Program-made: the position numbers and the translations under genes
Assembly: GCF_000818015.1 (NCBI RefSeq)
Contig: NZ_CP007511.1
Span: 2,428,501-2,492,500 of the forward strand
DNA from: Stutzerimonas balearica DSM 6083
GTDB taxonomy: Bacteria; Pseudomonadota; Gammaproteobacteria; Pseudomonadales; Pseudomonadaceae
Length of the DNA: 64,000 nucleotides
Direction of reading: 5' to 3'
Notes under the pieces: generated by a model
Told to the model about the DNA's origin: nothing
Database searches by the model: none
The model's input: the letters and a program-made list of their open reading frames with translations, nothing else
In this document: piece by piece, positions 18,401-28,140 of the stretch
How the letters are laid out: the number at the start of each line of letters is the position of its first letter
Numbering within the stretch: position 1 is the first letter of the stretch

Positions 18401-19732
18401 TTGGATTGGAATACCCTGCTGACCCGCGAACGGCTCGGAAAACCGACGCAAGGCACTGACGAGCTGGGCCGCAGCCCGTTTCACAAGGACCACGACCGGA
18501 TCATCTTTTCAGGCGCCTTTCGCCGGCTCGGGCGCAAGACGCAGGTTCATCCGGTCTCCAGCAATGACCATATCCATACACGCCTGACGCATTCGCTAGA
18601 GGTCAGTTGTGTCGGTCGATCTCTTGGCATGCGCGTCGGTGAAGTGCTGCGCGATGCGCTCCCGGAATGGTGCAGCCCAGCCGACCTCGGCATGATCGTG
18701 CAGTCGGCGTGCCTCGCACACGACATCGGCAACCCGCCGTTCGGGCATTCGGGCGAAGATGCAATTCGCTACTGGTTCCAGCAGGCAGCGGCGCGCGGCT
18801 GGCTGGACGACATGAGCGACGCCGAGCGCTCCGACTTCCTGAACTTCGAAGGCAACGCGCAGGGCTTTCGTGTGCTAACACAGCTGGAATACCACCAGTT
18901 CGACGGCGGCATGCGCCTGACCTACGCCACGCTGGGCGCCTATCTGAAGTATCCCTGGACGTCGCGGCATGCCGAGGCGCTCGGCTACAAGAAGCATAAA
19001 TTCGGCTGCTATCAGAACGAACAACAGCTTCTCGAGCAGATCACCACCAAACTCGGTCTGCCCTGCATAGACAACCAGCGCTGGGCCCGTCATCCGCTGG
19101 TCTACCTGATGGAGGCAGCGGACGACATCTGCTACGGTCTGATCGATCTCGAGGATGGCCTGGAGATGGAGCTGCTCGACTATGCGGAAGTCGAGGCGCT
19201 GCTGCTTGACCTGGTGGGCGATGATGTACCTGAGACCTACCGCCAGCTGGGCCCCCGCGATTCAAGGCGGCGCAAGCTCGCCATACTGCGTGGCAAGGCC
19301 ATCGAACACCTGACCAACGCTGCTGCTGGTGCCTTCGTCGAGCAACAGCAGAGCCTGCTGGCCGGTACCTTGCCGGGCGATCTCGTCGAGCATATGCATG
19401 GCCCAGCCAAGCGTTGCGTCCTGCAGGCCAAGACGCTGGCGCGGCAGAAAATTTTCCAGGACAAGCGCAAGACGCTGCATGAGATCGGCGCGTACACGAC
19501 GCTCGAGATCCTTCTCAACGCCTTCTGCGGAGCGGCTTTGGAACAGCATCGCGGTGGCAGTCTATCGTTCAAGAATCAGCGCATTCTGGACCTGTTGGGA
19601 CGCGGCGCGCCGGATCCAGCGCTGTCGTTGTACCAGTCCTTCCTGCGCATGATCGATTTCATCGCCGGCATGACCGACAGCTATGCCACCGAAATGGCTG
19701 GAGAGATGACCGGCCGCTCCAGCCCGGTCTGA
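18401..19732 (+). CDS. dgt: deoxyguanosinetriphosphate triphosphohydrolase-like protein
   Basis: 443 residues from the TTG at 18401, with GGAGAG 5 nt upstream. This start gives [13 protein letters not shown] as in pseudomonad relatives, and the nearby ATG at 18388 is out of frame. It is an HD-domain hydrolase: His64 in THSLEVSC, then His107-Asp108 in [17 protein letters not shown], and a late Asp in EAADDICYG, which together bind the metal. These enzymes release triphosphate from dNTPs and affect dNTP pools and phage defence. It stands alone, 4 bp before the FUSC gene. Confidence 0.93.
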   Translation: MDWNTLLTRERLGKPTQGTDELGRSPFHKDHDRIIFSGAFRRLGRKTQVHPVSSNDHIHTRLTHSLEVSCVGRSLGMRVGEVLRDALPEWCSPADLGMIVQSACLAHDIGNPPFGHSGEDAIRYWFQQAAARGWLDDMSDAERSDFLNFEGNAQGFRVLTQLEYHQFDGGMRLTYATLGAYLKYPWTSRHAEALGYKKHKFGCYQNEQQLLEQITTKLGLPCIDNQRWARHPLVYLMEAADDICYGLIDLEDGLEMELLDYAEVEALLLDLVGDDVPETYRQLGPRDSRRRKLAILRGKAIEHLTNAAAGAFVEQQQSLLAGTLPGDLVEHMHGPAKRCVLQAKTLARQKIFQDKRKTLHEIGAYTTLEILLNAFCGAALEQHRGGSLSFKNQRILDLLGRGAPDPALSLYQSFLRMIDFIAGMTDSYATEMAGEMTGRSSPV

Positions 19733-19736
19733 AACC

Positions 19737-20831
19737 ATGAAGCGCCTGTTCAACCAGACAGTCCAGTGGACACCCGGCCGCCCCGCCTGGGGCGCGGCTG
19801 CGGTCGCCGGGTTTGGCTGCTCGTTGCCCTTGCTGCTGGGCTTGTTCAGTGGGCACCCGGGTTTTCTCTGGGCAACGGTGGGCGCCTTCCAGGCGGCCAA
19901 GGCTAATCCGCTGCATCGCTTCGGCATGCTAAGGATGCTCTTGTTGATCGCGCTGGGCGCGTGCTCGGCGGGCCTTGGCTTCTGGTCGGCTACGCACCCG
20001 CTGATCAGCCTCGGCCTGTTTGCCTTCTATGCCCTGCTGCTGGCCTGGCTGCAGCGATATGGCGCCGAAGCCGGCAAGCTCGGTATCGGCCTGGCGATCT
20101 GTCTCTGCCTGGGACAGGGCCAGCATGGCGTCGCCGACTTCAACAACCCGGCAGCGATCGCCATGCTGTTCGCTCTGGGTGGGCTCTGGGTCACGCTGTT
20201 GGCCTTCGGCCTGCGCGGCCTGCATGGTCTGCGCATGTGGCCGTACATGCCCCGACTCGGCCGTCTGTTCAAGGTCCTGCATCGCCACGCCAGGCGCACC
20301 CCCATCCGCCAATGGCGTGTCCACGCATTGTCGTATGTCATCGCCTGCGCGCTGGGCGGCTTGATCGTCAACCTAGCGCAACTACCGCGCGGGTACTGGC
20401 TGACGCTCGCGGTGTTCACCAGCTTGCAGATGGATGTCGAGCGCAGCGTCGTGCGCGCGGTGCAGGCGTGCCTGGCGATCCTGCTGGCCGCCGCGATCCT
20501 GATCTACATGGGCCACAGCCTGGCCGATCCGCCGATGATGGTGATGGTATTGCTGCCGCTGGTGGTGCTGGGACGGGCGTTCCAGGCTCACCATTATGGC
20601 CTGTTCGTGCTGCAGACCACGCTGGGCTTCCTGCTGCTTGCCGAGACACTGGCGCAGGATTGGAACCTGCCACAGGTGCGCCTGATCAACGCCTCCATCG
20701 GGGTAGGCCTGGCCTTGCTGGTGACCTTGACGATGCACGGTCTGCGGCGCTGGATGTTCCGTTCCCGCCGGTCCCAGGCACCGACAAACGGCGAGCCTGC
20801 GACCGACAAGGGATCGGACGTCACGCGTTGA
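19737..20831 (+). CDS. FUSC-family inner-membrane protein
   Basis: 364 residues with two clusters of transmembrane helices (about 20-160 and 200-340) separated by a basic loop, the FUSC/aromatic-acid exporter-like layout without a large cytoplasmic domain. Landmarks are GYWLTLAVFTSLQMDVERSVVRA and the N-terminal HPGFLWATVGAFQAAK. Members export aromatic acids or siderophore-type compounds, or have unknown cargo. The 3' end overlaps the convergent yggL gene by 11 bp. Confidence 0.75.
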   Translation: MKRLFNQTVQWTPGRPAWGAAAVAGFGCSLPLLLGLFSGHPGFLWATVGAFQAAKANPLHRFGMLRMLLLIALGACSAGLGFWSATHPLISLGLFAFYALLLAWLQRYGAEAGKLGIGLAICLCLGQGQHGVADFNNPAAIAMLFALGGLWVTLLAFGLRGLHGLRMWPYMPRLGRLFKVLHRHARRTPIRQWRVHALSYVIACALGGLIVNLAQLPRGYWLTLAVFTSLQMDVERSVVRAVQACLAILLAAAILIYMGHSLADPPMMVMVLLPLVVLGRAFQAHHYGLFVLQTTLGFLLLAETLAQDWNLPQVRLINASIGVGLALLVTLTMHGLRRWMFRSRRSQAPTNGEPATDKGSDVTR

Positions 20832-21159
20832 TCGGATTTTCCGGATACCAGACGTCCATCAGCGGGCTGACCTGGAACTCGGCGAGTTCGGTGCGCGCCT
20901 TGAGCCAGCTTTCCACCTGCTGACGCTGCTCTTCGGATACCGAGCCGCGCTTGGATAGACATACGAAACCGTAATCTTCCCCGCCGACATAACCCAGCCC
21001 ATTGGCTTCGATGGCATCGCGCAGGAACGCTTCGAGAAAGGCGTCGACCGCCTTGGCATCGGCACCTTGCGCATAGGTGAGGTTCACTTCGAAGCCGAGC
21101 TCCTGGAACTCGTCGACACAGAGTTTCTTGCGCAGGCGGCGCGAACGATTGGTAGCCAT
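20821..21159 (-). CDS. yggL: YggL family ribosome-associated protein (DUF469)
   Basis: 112 residues. A DUF469 protein with RSRRLRKKLCVDEFQELGF at the N-terminus and EDYGFVCLSKRGSVSEEQR inside. YggL homologues bind the 50S subunit. An AAGGGA site precedes the ATG at 21159. It converges on, and slightly overlaps, the FUSC gene. Confidence 0.88.
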   Translation of the reverse strand: MATNRSRRLRKKLCVDEFQELGFEVNLTYAQGADAKAVDAFLEAFLRDAIEANGLGYVGGEDYGFVCLSKRGSVSEEQRQQVESWLKARTELAEFQVSPLMDVWYPENPINA

Positions 21160-21342
21160 GGTTGATCCCTTGCTTGAGTAGTGACGGCGCGCACTCTAGC
21201 AGCATCGCTCCGGCGACGCGATGACAGCTGCACGAGCCTTTGCAGATACCCCACAGGGCCAGCTACGCTTATCGGGGCGCCGCCTCTGGCAGCGCAGGCC
21301 ATAGCATAATGCCCGCACCTTTCCCTTGGAGCAGTGGGAAAC

Positions 21343-22848
21343 ATGTCCCGAACAGTAGCTCATCGCGTGCGGCCGTCCGGCGCACGCCGCAAGAATCTCC
21401 TCAGCCGCACCCTTGCCGCCCTGGTGCTGGCGGTGCCGCTTGCCAGCACGTCGCTCGCCGCGCCGGTGAACCAGGCACTGCCACCGAGCGTTGCCAAGGC
21501 TCTGCAAGCGAACAAGATCGACAGCAACGCGCTCTCGGTCGTGATGCTGCCGCTCAACGGCAACGGCGTGCCGACCTATTTCAATGCCGACGTGTCGGTC
21601 AATCCGGCCTCGACCATGAAGCTGGTCACCACCTACGCCGCGCTGGAACTGCTCGGTCCGAACCATCAGTGGAAGACCGAGTTCTATTCCGATGGTCCGC
21701 TGGTAGACGGAACGCTCAAGGGCAACCTCTACCTGAAGGGCGGCGGCGACCCCAAGCTGAACATGGAGAAGCTCTGGCTGCTGATGCGTGACTTGCGCGC
21801 CAACGGCGTGCGTACGGTCACCGGCGACCTGGTGCTCGATCGCAGCCATTTCGTGCAGCCTGACCTTCCCGAGTTCGACGATGACGGCGGCGATGACAAC
21901 AAGCCCTTCCTGGTCGAGCCCGACTCGCTGCTGGTCAACCTGAAGGCACTGCGCTTCGTGGTCCGCAACGATGGCGGCAAGGTCAACGTCACCGTCGAAC
22001 CGCCGATTGCCAGCATCCAGATCGACAACCGGGTCAAGCCTTTGCCGGCCGCGAAGTGCCCCGGCTGGCCGGATGTGCTGTTCAATCCGGTCGAGCAGAA
22101 CGGCAACATGACCGTCGTGGTCAGCGGCAAACTCGCTGCCGGCTGCAAGACGCAGACCTACCTCTCGCTGCTGGACCACCAGCGCTACGCCGCCGGTGCG
22201 GTAAGGGCCATCTGGCAGGAACTGGGAGGCAACATCCTCGGCCATGACCGCGTCGCCCAGGTCCCAAAGGACGCCAAGCTGATTGCCCGCGCGTTCTCGC
22301 CCGATCTGGTCGAAGTGATTCGGGACGTGAACAAGTACAGCAACAACACCATGGCCAAACAGCTGTTCCTCAGCCTCGGCGCGGAGTTTCGCAACGAGGC
22401 CGATACGGACGACGCCAAGGCTGCGCAACGGGTGATACGCCAATGGCTGGCGAAGAAGAAGCTGATTTCGCCGCATCTGGTGATCGAGAACGGCTCCGGT
22501 CTATCGCGTGACGAGCGCGTCAGCGCGCGCGAGATGGCAGGCCTCCTGCAGGCAGCCTGGAACAGCCCCTACGCGCCCGAGTTCATTTCCTCGATGCCGC
22601 TGGCGGCCATCGACGGCACCATGCGCAAGCGCCTACGCGGCACTGCTGTAGCAGGCAAGGCCCACATCAAGACCGGCACGCTGAACACCGTGCGCGCCAT
22701 CGCCGGCTACAGCCGCGACAGCGACGGCCACACCTGGGCCGTCGTGGCCATTCTCAATCACCCCCGTCCGTGGGGCGCGTCATCGATCCTCGACCAGGTC
22801 CTGGTCAGCCTCTACAACAACAACGGCAACCGTACCGCTCAGCGCTGA
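21343..22848 (+). CDS. dacB: D-alanyl-D-alanine carboxypeptidase/endopeptidase PBP4
   Basis: 501 residues from the ATG at 21343; an in-frame GTG at 21334 sits too close to the GGAG site. It has a Sec signal peptide (about 1-40). It carries the class C penicillin-binding motifs SxxK (Ser90-Lys93 in PASTMKL), SxN (YSNNTMAK) and KTG (HIKTGTLNTV). It trims and cleaves peptidoglycan cross-links in the periplasm. In pseudomonads, loss of PBP4 raises AmpC beta-lactamase, though this is family knowledge and not visible here. It converges with rlmL. Confidence 0.95.
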   Translation: MSRTVAHRVRPSGARRKNLLSRTLAALVLAVPLASTSLAAPVNQALPPSVAKALQANKIDSNALSVVMLPLNGNGVPTYFNADVSVNPASTMKLVTTYAALELLGPNHQWKTEFYSDGPLVDGTLKGNLYLKGGGDPKLNMEKLWLLMRDLRANGVRTVTGDLVLDRSHFVQPDLPEFDDDGGDDNKPFLVEPDSLLVNLKALRFVVRNDGGKVNVTVEPPIASIQIDNRVKPLPAAKCPGWPDVLFNPVEQNGNMTVVVSGKLAAGCKTQTYLSLLDHQRYAAGAVRAIWQELGGNILGHDRVAQVPKDAKLIARAFSPDLVEVIRDVNKYSNNTMAKQLFLSLGAEFRNEADTDDAKAAQRVIRQWLAKKKLISPHLVIENGSGLSRDERVSAREMAGLLQAAWNSPYAPEFISSMPLAAIDGTMRKRLRGTAVAGKAHIKTGTLNTVRAIAGYSRDSDGHTWAVVAILNHPRPWGASSILDQVLVSLYNNNGNRTAQR

Positions 22849-22856
22849 GCCGAGTC

Positions 22857-22891
22857 ATTCACCGTGCCTGGAACTTCCAGGCACGGTGAAT
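22857..22891. repeat. 16-bp perfect palindrome across the dacB-rlmL junction
   Basis: ATTCACCGTGCCTGGA is followed after 3 nt (ACT) by its exact reverse complement. The left arm begins 9 bp after the dacB stop and the rest covers the last codons of rlmL. No T-tract follows on either side. It may act as a bidirectional terminator or RNA-stabilising end. Confidence 0.8.
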
Positions 22892-25030
22892 GCGCGGGTT
22901 GCGGCGAAAATCTTCGTCGATCGTGCTGGCGCTGATTTCCTCTACCCGATAGCGCACCGCCAGCCCTTCGTCGAGAACGAACTTGCGGAAGTTGTTGGAA
23001 AAATACAGTGTCCCGCCGCGCGCCAAGCGTGCCATTGCCAGATCGAGCAGCGCGACGTGGTCACGCTGCACATCGAACACACCCTCCATGCGCTTGGAGT
23101 TGGAGAACGTCGGCGGGTCGATGAAGATCAGGTCGTACTCGCCTCGATCCTCCGCGAGCCAAGCCATCACATCGCCCTGCGCGAGACGCTGGCGCTCCGA
23201 GAAGCCGTTGAGCGCAAGATTGCGTCGCGCCCAATCGAGATAGGTCTTCGACAGATCGACGCTGGTCGTACTGCGCGCGCCGCCCTTGGCCGCATGGACG
23301 GTGGCGGTCGCCGTGTAGCAGAACAGGTTCAGGAAGCGCTTTCCGGCGGCCTCCCGCTGAATCTGCAGGCGCAACGGGCGATGGTCGAGAAACAACCCCG
23401 TATCCAGATAGTCGGTGAGGTTGACCAGCAGTTTCACGCCTCCCTCGGCCACCTCGAGAAACTGCCCTTGGCTAGCCTGACGTTCGTACTGGCGAGTGCC
23501 GCTCTGCCGCTCGCGGCGCTTGACCACCACCCGCTCGCGCGGCAGCTGCAGCGCCTGCGGAATCGCGGCCAGCGCATCGAGCAGCCTCTCCTGCGCCTTC
23601 TGCGGGTCGATCGAACGCGGCGGTGCGTATTCCTGCACGTGCACCCAATCACGATAGAGGTCGACGGCCAGCGCATATTCAGGCATGTCGGCATCATAGA
23701 GCCGGTAGCACTCTATCCCCTCGCGTCTGGCCCATTTGCCGAGCTGCTTGAGATTCTTCTGTAGGCGATTGGCGAACATCTGCCCGCCTTCGCTCAGCCT
23801 GACCTGCTCCGCTCCCTCGCCAGACGCCGCGCTCGCCGCAGGCTGCTGCGCCACGACGAACTGGTCTGGTTGTACGTGCATCAGCAACAACTTGCACGGC
23901 AATGCGCCGTTCCACAGGGCGTACTGCTTGTAGCTACGGATGCCCATGCGCTTGCCGAGTTCGGGCGTCGCGGTGAAGATTCCCGCCTCCCAGCCCTCGC
24001 AACACTGGCGTAGGCGCTCGCCCAGGCTCTGATAGAGATACAGCAGACTGGCCTCGTCGCCCAGCCGCTCTCCGTACGGCGGGTTGCAGATCACCAGGCC
24101 CTTCTGACTCTGGTCCGGGCGCGGGGCGAAGGTAGCAACCTCGCCCTGGTAGATTTTTACCCACTCGGCCAACCCGGCGCGCTCGATGTTGTTGCGTGCA
24201 GGCTGAATCAGCCGCGGGTCGGCCTCGTAGCCACGAATCCACAACGGCGGTCGCGCCAACCCGGCGGCGGCCCGCGCTCGGGCCTCGTCGAGCAGGCGGG
24301 TCCAGATCGCCGGCACATGGCCGAGCCAGGCGCTGAAGCCCCAGCGCTCACGGCGCAGGTTCGGCGCGATATCGGCGGCCATCAGCGCGCCTTCGACGAG
24401 AAAAGTGCCGACCCCGCACATCGGGTCGGTCAGCGCCCCGCCCTCGGCAGCGATGCGCGGCCAGCCGGCGCGCATCAGAATGGCCGCGGCCAGGTTCTCC
24501 TTCAACGGCGCTGCGCCCTGCTGCAGGCGATAACCACGCTGGTGCAGGCTGTTCCCGGAGAGGTCCAGCGAAAGCACCGCCTGCCCCTTGTCCAGTCGCA
24601 AATGCATCCGCACGTCAGGGTTCAGCTTGTCGATCCCCGGGCGCGTGCCGTCCGGCCGGCGGAGCCGATCGACGATTGCATCCTTGACCTTCAAGGCGCC
24701 GAAGTGGGTGTTGTCGATACCCGCGCCGCGGCCGGAGAACTCAACGGCCAGGGTGCCGTCAGCGGCCAGATGGTCGCTCCAGTCGACCGCCTTCACGCCG
24801 TCGTAGAGCGCCTGCGCGTCACTCACGGGGAATCTGGCCAGCACCAGCAACACGCGGTTGGCCAGGCGGGACCAGAGACAGAGGCGATACGCGACTGCGA
24901 GGTCCCCCAGGCCACGCACGGCCGCGGTCTGTTCACGGGTCTCCTCCAACCCAAGGCCCTGCGCTTCTTCGCGCAGCAGGCTTTCGAGGCCCTTGGGGCA
25001 CGTGAGGACGAGTTCGTGAGATGTAGTCAT
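22859..25030 (-). CDS. rlmL: bifunctional 23S rRNA methyltransferase RlmKL
   Basis: 723 residues, the size of the fused enzyme. The N-terminal half has a THUMP domain and the m2G2445 methyltransferase with the NPPY catalytic motif (VICNPPYGERLGDE, about 320). The C-terminal half is the m7G2069 methyltransferase with DPPTFSNSKRMEGVFDVQRDH. It modifies 23S rRNA during 50S assembly. Its last codons form half of the palindrome at 22857-22891. The next gene upstream is the divergent rmf. Confidence 0.95.
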   Translation of the reverse strand: MTTSHELVLTCPKGLESLLREEAQGLGLEETREQTAAVRGLGDLAVAYRLCLWSRLANRVLLVLARFPVSDAQALYDGVKAVDWSDHLAADGTLAVEFSGRGAGIDNTHFGALKVKDAIVDRLRRPDGTRPGIDKLNPDVRMHLRLDKGQAVLSLDLSGNSLHQRGYRLQQGAAPLKENLAAAILMRAGWPRIAAEGGALTDPMCGVGTFLVEGALMAADIAPNLRRERWGFSAWLGHVPAIWTRLLDEARARAAAGLARPPLWIRGYEADPRLIQPARNNIERAGLAEWVKIYQGEVATFAPRPDQSQKGLVICNPPYGERLGDEASLLYLYQSLGERLRQCCEGWEAGIFTATPELGKRMGIRSYKQYALWNGALPCKLLLMHVQPDQFVVAQQPAASAASGEGAEQVRLSEGGQMFANRLQKNLKQLGKWARREGIECYRLYDADMPEYALAVDLYRDWVHVQEYAPPRSIDPQKAQERLLDALAAIPQALQLPRERVVVKRRERQSGTRQYERQASQGQFLEVAEGGVKLLVNLTDYLDTGLFLDHRPLRLQIQREAAGKRFLNLFCYTATATVHAAKGGARSTTSVDLSKTYLDWARRNLALNGFSERQRLAQGDVMAWLAEDRGEYDLIFIDPPTFSNSKRMEGVFDVQRDHVALLDLAMARLARGGTLYFSNNFRKFVLDEGLAVRYRVEEISASTIDEDFRRNPRIHRAWKFQAR

Positions 25031-25351
25031 GAAGGTTCCAGTGAAATTAGCGACGGCACCCGCAGGGCAGGCAAACGCCCGTCGGGAAGCGATGGTGTTC
25101 CGGGCCTGCCAAGGAGCGCTGTATCGCTACGCTGATCAGGCTTATGGGCAGAACCATAGATTCGTTACCTACTTATGACAAAACGATCATTCCCGGCCCG
25201 TGGCCCTTGGGTTAGAACTCCCCTCAGGTCGGCTTCGCAACGGAGTCGACGAGGCTCGCCACGCCGGCAGCGGGCCTCACCGGCAGCCTGTCTGCCCGGT
25301 CTCGCCGAGAGACCACCAGGAACACCAGTCAACCACTGAGGGCAACACCCA
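25031..25351. other. 321-bp divergent region between rlmL and rmf
   Basis: No gene is supported. It has an AT-rich patch near 25155-25190, the only likely promoter zone, then a GC-rich stretch up to the rmf ATG. If transcription starts in the patch, rmf has a leader of about 160-200 nt. No riboswitch-like family is recognised. Confidence 0.5.
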
Positions 25352-25567
25352 ATGAGAAGACTCAAGCGTGATCCGATGGAACGAGCTTTCTTGCGCGGTT
25401 ATCAACACGGTATCCATGGTAAGTCCCGCGAGCTATGTCCCTTTACTCATCCGAATACTCGGCAAGCCTGGATGAACGGCTGGCGGGAGGGCCGTGGCGA
25501 CAACTGGGATGGCATGATCGGCACGGCCGGTCTGCATCGTATGAATCAATTCCACGCGGTCGGCTGA
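25352..25567 (+). CDS. rmf: ribosome modulation factor
   Basis: 71 residues, longer than the 55 of E. coli as in other pseudomonads. It has the RMF core MERAFLRGYQHGIHGKSREL, CPF, and RQAWMNGWREGR. RMF joins 70S ribosomes into inactive 100S dimers in stationary phase and stress. It stands alone behind a long leader and is followed by a hairpin at 25628-25647. Confidence 0.95.
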   Translation: MRRLKRDPMERAFLRGYQHGIHGKSRELCPFTHPNTRQAWMNGWREGRGDNWDGMIGTAGLHRMNQFHAVG

Positions 25568-25627
25568 TCCGACCTGGTAAACACCTTTTTCAGGCACGCC
25601 CCACCCGGGCGGCGGGCTAGACGCCCA

Positions 25628-25647
25628 GGGGCTCCAGCAGGAGCCCC
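25628..25647. terminator. hairpin between rmf and convergent pyrD
   Basis: An 8-bp perfect stem GGGGCTCC/GGAGCCCC with a 4-nt loop in the 95-bp gap between converging genes. It has a weak T follow-up (TTCC), so it is a probable but not strong terminator. Confidence 0.6.
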
Positions 25648-25662
25648 TTCCAGGGCCAGGCC

Positions 25663-26694
25663 TCACTCCTTCGACGAACGCAGCGCCGCGATGGCATCCA
25701 CCGATTCGCGAATCAGCGCAGGCCCCTTGTAGATAAAGCCCGAATAGAGCTGAACCAGACTGGCGCCGGCCTTGATCTTTTCCGCCGCATGCCGCCCTTC
25801 GGTGATGCCGCCCACCGCGATGATCGGCAAACGCCCTCCAAGCGTATCGGCCAGGACCTTGACCGTATGGGTGCTCTTGTCACGAACCGGCGCGCCGGAC
25901 AGCCCACCGGCCTCGTCGGCATGCGCCAACCCGGCGACACCGTCGCGCCCGAGTGTGGTGTTGGTGGCGATAACCGCGTCCATGCCAGCCTGGAAAACCG
26001 CCTCGCCGACCAACGCCGTTTCCTCGTCACTCATGTCCGGGGCGATCTTGATGGCCAACGGTACACGCTTGCCATGCTCGATCTCCAGATCCTCGCGGCG
26101 CAACCGCAGCGCATCGAGCAAGTGCTTGAGCGAATCGCCGAACTGCAGGCTGCGCAGGCCCGGCGTGTTGGGCGAACTGACATTCACCGTGACATAGCTG
26201 GCATGGTGATAGACCTTGTCCAGACAGAGCAGGTAGTCGTCCTCGGCCCGCTCGACCGGCGTGTCGAAATTCTTGCCGATGTTAATACCCAGGACGCCAT
26301 CGAATCGGGCAGCATCGATCCGGGCGAGCAAGGCGTCCACACCGTTGTTGTTGAAGCCCATCCGATTGATGATCGCCTCGGCCTCGGGCAGGCGGAAGAT
26401 GCGTGGCTTCGGATTGCCCGGCTGAGGCCGGGGCGTGACCGTGCCAACCTCGATGAAGCCGAACCCCAGCTGGGAAAGCCCGCAGATGGCCTCGCCGTTC
26501 TTGTCCAACCCGGCGGCCAGGCCGACCGGATTCGGGAAATCCAGCCCCATCACGCGAACCGGCAGGCTGGCTGGCGCCTTGCACAGCAGGCGGTTGACGC
26601 CCAACCGGCCGCCTGCTCCGATCAGATCGAGCGACAGTTCGTGGGACGTCTCGGGGGAAAGCTTGAACAGCAGCTGGCGGGCCAGGTTGTACAT
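25663..26694 (-). CDS. pyrD: dihydroorotate dehydrogenase (quinone), class 2
   Basis: 343 residues from the ATG at 26694, which gives the membrane-associating N-terminus [19 protein letters not shown] of class 2 enzymes. It is an FMN barrel with the active-site serine loop in [15 protein letters not shown] and phosphate-binding GGIT and [13 protein letters not shown] near the end. It oxidises dihydroorotate to orotate and passes electrons to quinone in pyrimidine synthesis. It sits in the pseudomonad order rmf-pyrD. Confidence 0.97.
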   Translation of the reverse strand: MYNLARQLLFKLSPETSHELSLDLIGAGGRLGVNRLLCKAPASLPVRVMGLDFPNPVGLAAGLDKNGEAICGLSQLGFGFIEVGTVTPRPQPGNPKPRIFRLPEAEAIINRMGFNNNGVDALLARIDAARFDGVLGINIGKNFDTPVERAEDDYLLCLDKVYHHASYVTVNVSSPNTPGLRSLQFGDSLKHLLDALRLRREDLEIEHGKRVPLAIKIAPDMSDEETALVGEAVFQAGMDAVIATNTTLGRDGVAGLAHADEAGGLSGAPVRDKSTHTVKVLADTLGGRLPIIAVGGITEGRHAAEKIKAGASLVQLYSGFIYKGPALIRESVDAIAALRSSKE

Positions 26695-26785
26695 ACGCAG
26701 CCTAATATCCTGGGAGAGGAACGATGGGCGCGAAGTATAGCAGCCGGCATCGGATTTAAGCCGATCGCCCCATCGTCGGCAGCGC

Positions 26786-27007
26786 TCAATCCAGCCGCCG
26801 CAGCCCCAGCAACTGGCCCTGCTCGGCGAAATGCAGCTCGAAGGAACCAAACACGCCCTCGCGAGTCAGAAACGGGCGCAAATGCTGGGCCGGCAGGCTG
26901 ACTCGCTTGCCCTCCCGGCTACGCACCAGGATTCGATTGGCTTGCCCCTGGTAGACGGCCAACAACCTCTCGGCGGGCAAGGCGATATCCAGCACAAGAG
27001 TCGGCAT
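26786..27007 (-). CDS. DUF2835 family protein
   Basis: 73 residues that match the conserved small DUF2835 family: [20 protein letters not shown] at the start and [18 protein letters not shown] inside. It is all soluble, probably a small beta-rich domain. Function unknown. It lies 91 bp upstream of pyrD on the same strand and has GGAG before the ATG. Confidence 0.85.
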   Translation of the reverse strand: MPTLVLDIALPAERLLAVYQGQANRILVRSREGKRVSLPAQHLRPFLTREGVFGSFELHFAEQGQLLGLRRLD

Positions 27008-27174
27008 GGAGGCTCCTCAGTGTCAGTTGCGATCATATTGCCACAGCCCCGCCCGGTGGCCGGCGCCTTCAGCCGTGCGTCCGGCAGACGTAGCCCTTCC
27101 ACGACGCGCAAAGCGGATGCAGATTACCGGCAGCTCTGCCACACTTCGAACGCGACCGTGCGAGCTCGCGCATC

Positions 27175-28098
27175 ATGATCAGCCTGTCGGAAACCATGCC
27201 CTCACTGACCGCTCATATTGCTCGAATGGCCCAGCGTCTGGGATTCGGCCCCTCGTCCTCGCGTGGCGTACAAGAGCGTGCCGGCTCGCTGAGTCTGCCC
27301 TTTACCCCTCTTGCCGAACCCGAGCCGAGCATTTTCTGGGAGGACGGGCCCTGCCTGCATCGTCTGGTCGAACTTCCGCGCGGCGCGCTTTCCGGCCCGG
27401 TGCAAGAAGACAAGGCCCGCGCGCATGCAGCGCTGTGCCGCTTGATTCGCAAGGATAGCGAAGCGCTTTCAGCGTTGGATCTGCGCCAGGTCGACGGCGT
27501 ATGCGCGAGGTCAAGTGAGGGTGGCGAACGCTACCCCAGCTTCGAGGCTTTCGCTGCCAGCGGTGGCGCGCGACGGATACGCATCATCAGCTACAAGGAT
27601 TTCCTGCGGGTAATCGGCACTGCCATTCCCGGTTATCCGGCCGGCGCGCCCGTCGAGCTGCGCCAGGCGAGCTGGCTGGGCGAGCGCCTGTACTGGAGCA
27701 GTGATCATCACGCCGATGCTTTTGCCTGCGCAATCGCCTATGCCCGGCTGCGCGGCCTCGAAGTCTCCGCGCCCGTGACGCTGACCGATTATCGGCTGGA
27801 GCGTAGTGGCGTCCGCGCCCTGGACGAGGAATACCACGCCCTCGCCATGCCGGCGCAGGCCTGGAGCGACAAGGCGTTCATGGCGATGTTGCTGGACAGC
27901 CAGGTGCCCTATGCGCGCCTCTCGCTGCTGCGCCAGGCCGGCAACTCCGAGCTGCTGCTGCTCGAACGTCGACAGCCGACCGCCAATGCGCTGGGTGAGG
28001 GCCTGAAGGCAGCCGGCGCACCCGACTTCATCCGCTACCTGAAAGGGCTGCCGCAGATCACCCGCTTCAAGCGCGGCGAACCGCTTCCAGAAGTCTGA
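27175..28098 (+). CDS. conserved pseudomonad protein of unknown function
   Basis: 307 residues, soluble, no signal peptide. The start may be 27175 or the ATG at 27196 (GGAA nearby). I recognise no catalytic motif. The most conserved-looking parts are ERLYWSSDHHADAFACAIAY (about 187-206) and DEEYHALAMPAQAWSDKAFM (about 223-242), with a His-His-Ala-Asp cluster that could bind metal. It may belong to the DUF6685 group, recalled from pseudomonad annotation and not checked. It converges with gdhB. Confidence 0.75.
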   Translation: MISLSETMPSLTAHIARMAQRLGFGPSSSRGVQERAGSLSLPFTPLAEPEPSIFWEDGPCLHRLVELPRGALSGPVQEDKARAHAALCRLIRKDSEALSALDLRQVDGVCARSSEGGERYPSFEAFAASGGARRIRIISYKDFLRVIGTAIPGYPAGAPVELRQASWLGERLYWSSDHHADAFACAIAYARLRGLEVSAPVTLTDYRLERSGVRALDEEYHALAMPAQAWSDKAFMAMLLDSQVPYARLSLLRQAGNSELLLLERRQPTANALGEGLKAAGAPDFIRYLKGLPQITRFKRGEPLPEV

Positions 28099-28103
28099 CC
28101 GGG

Positions 28104-28134
28104 CTGACCGACCGGGCGACGCCCGATCGGTCAG
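28104..28134. terminator. hairpin between convergent unknown gene and gdhB
   Basis: CTGACCGA then CGGGCG, a 1-nt loop region, then CGCCCG and TCGGTCAG form a 14-bp imperfect stem with one C-A mismatch, directly between the two stops. The loop is very tight, so the apex probably opens. No T-tract. Confidence 0.5.
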
Positions 28135-28140
28135 CGCCTC

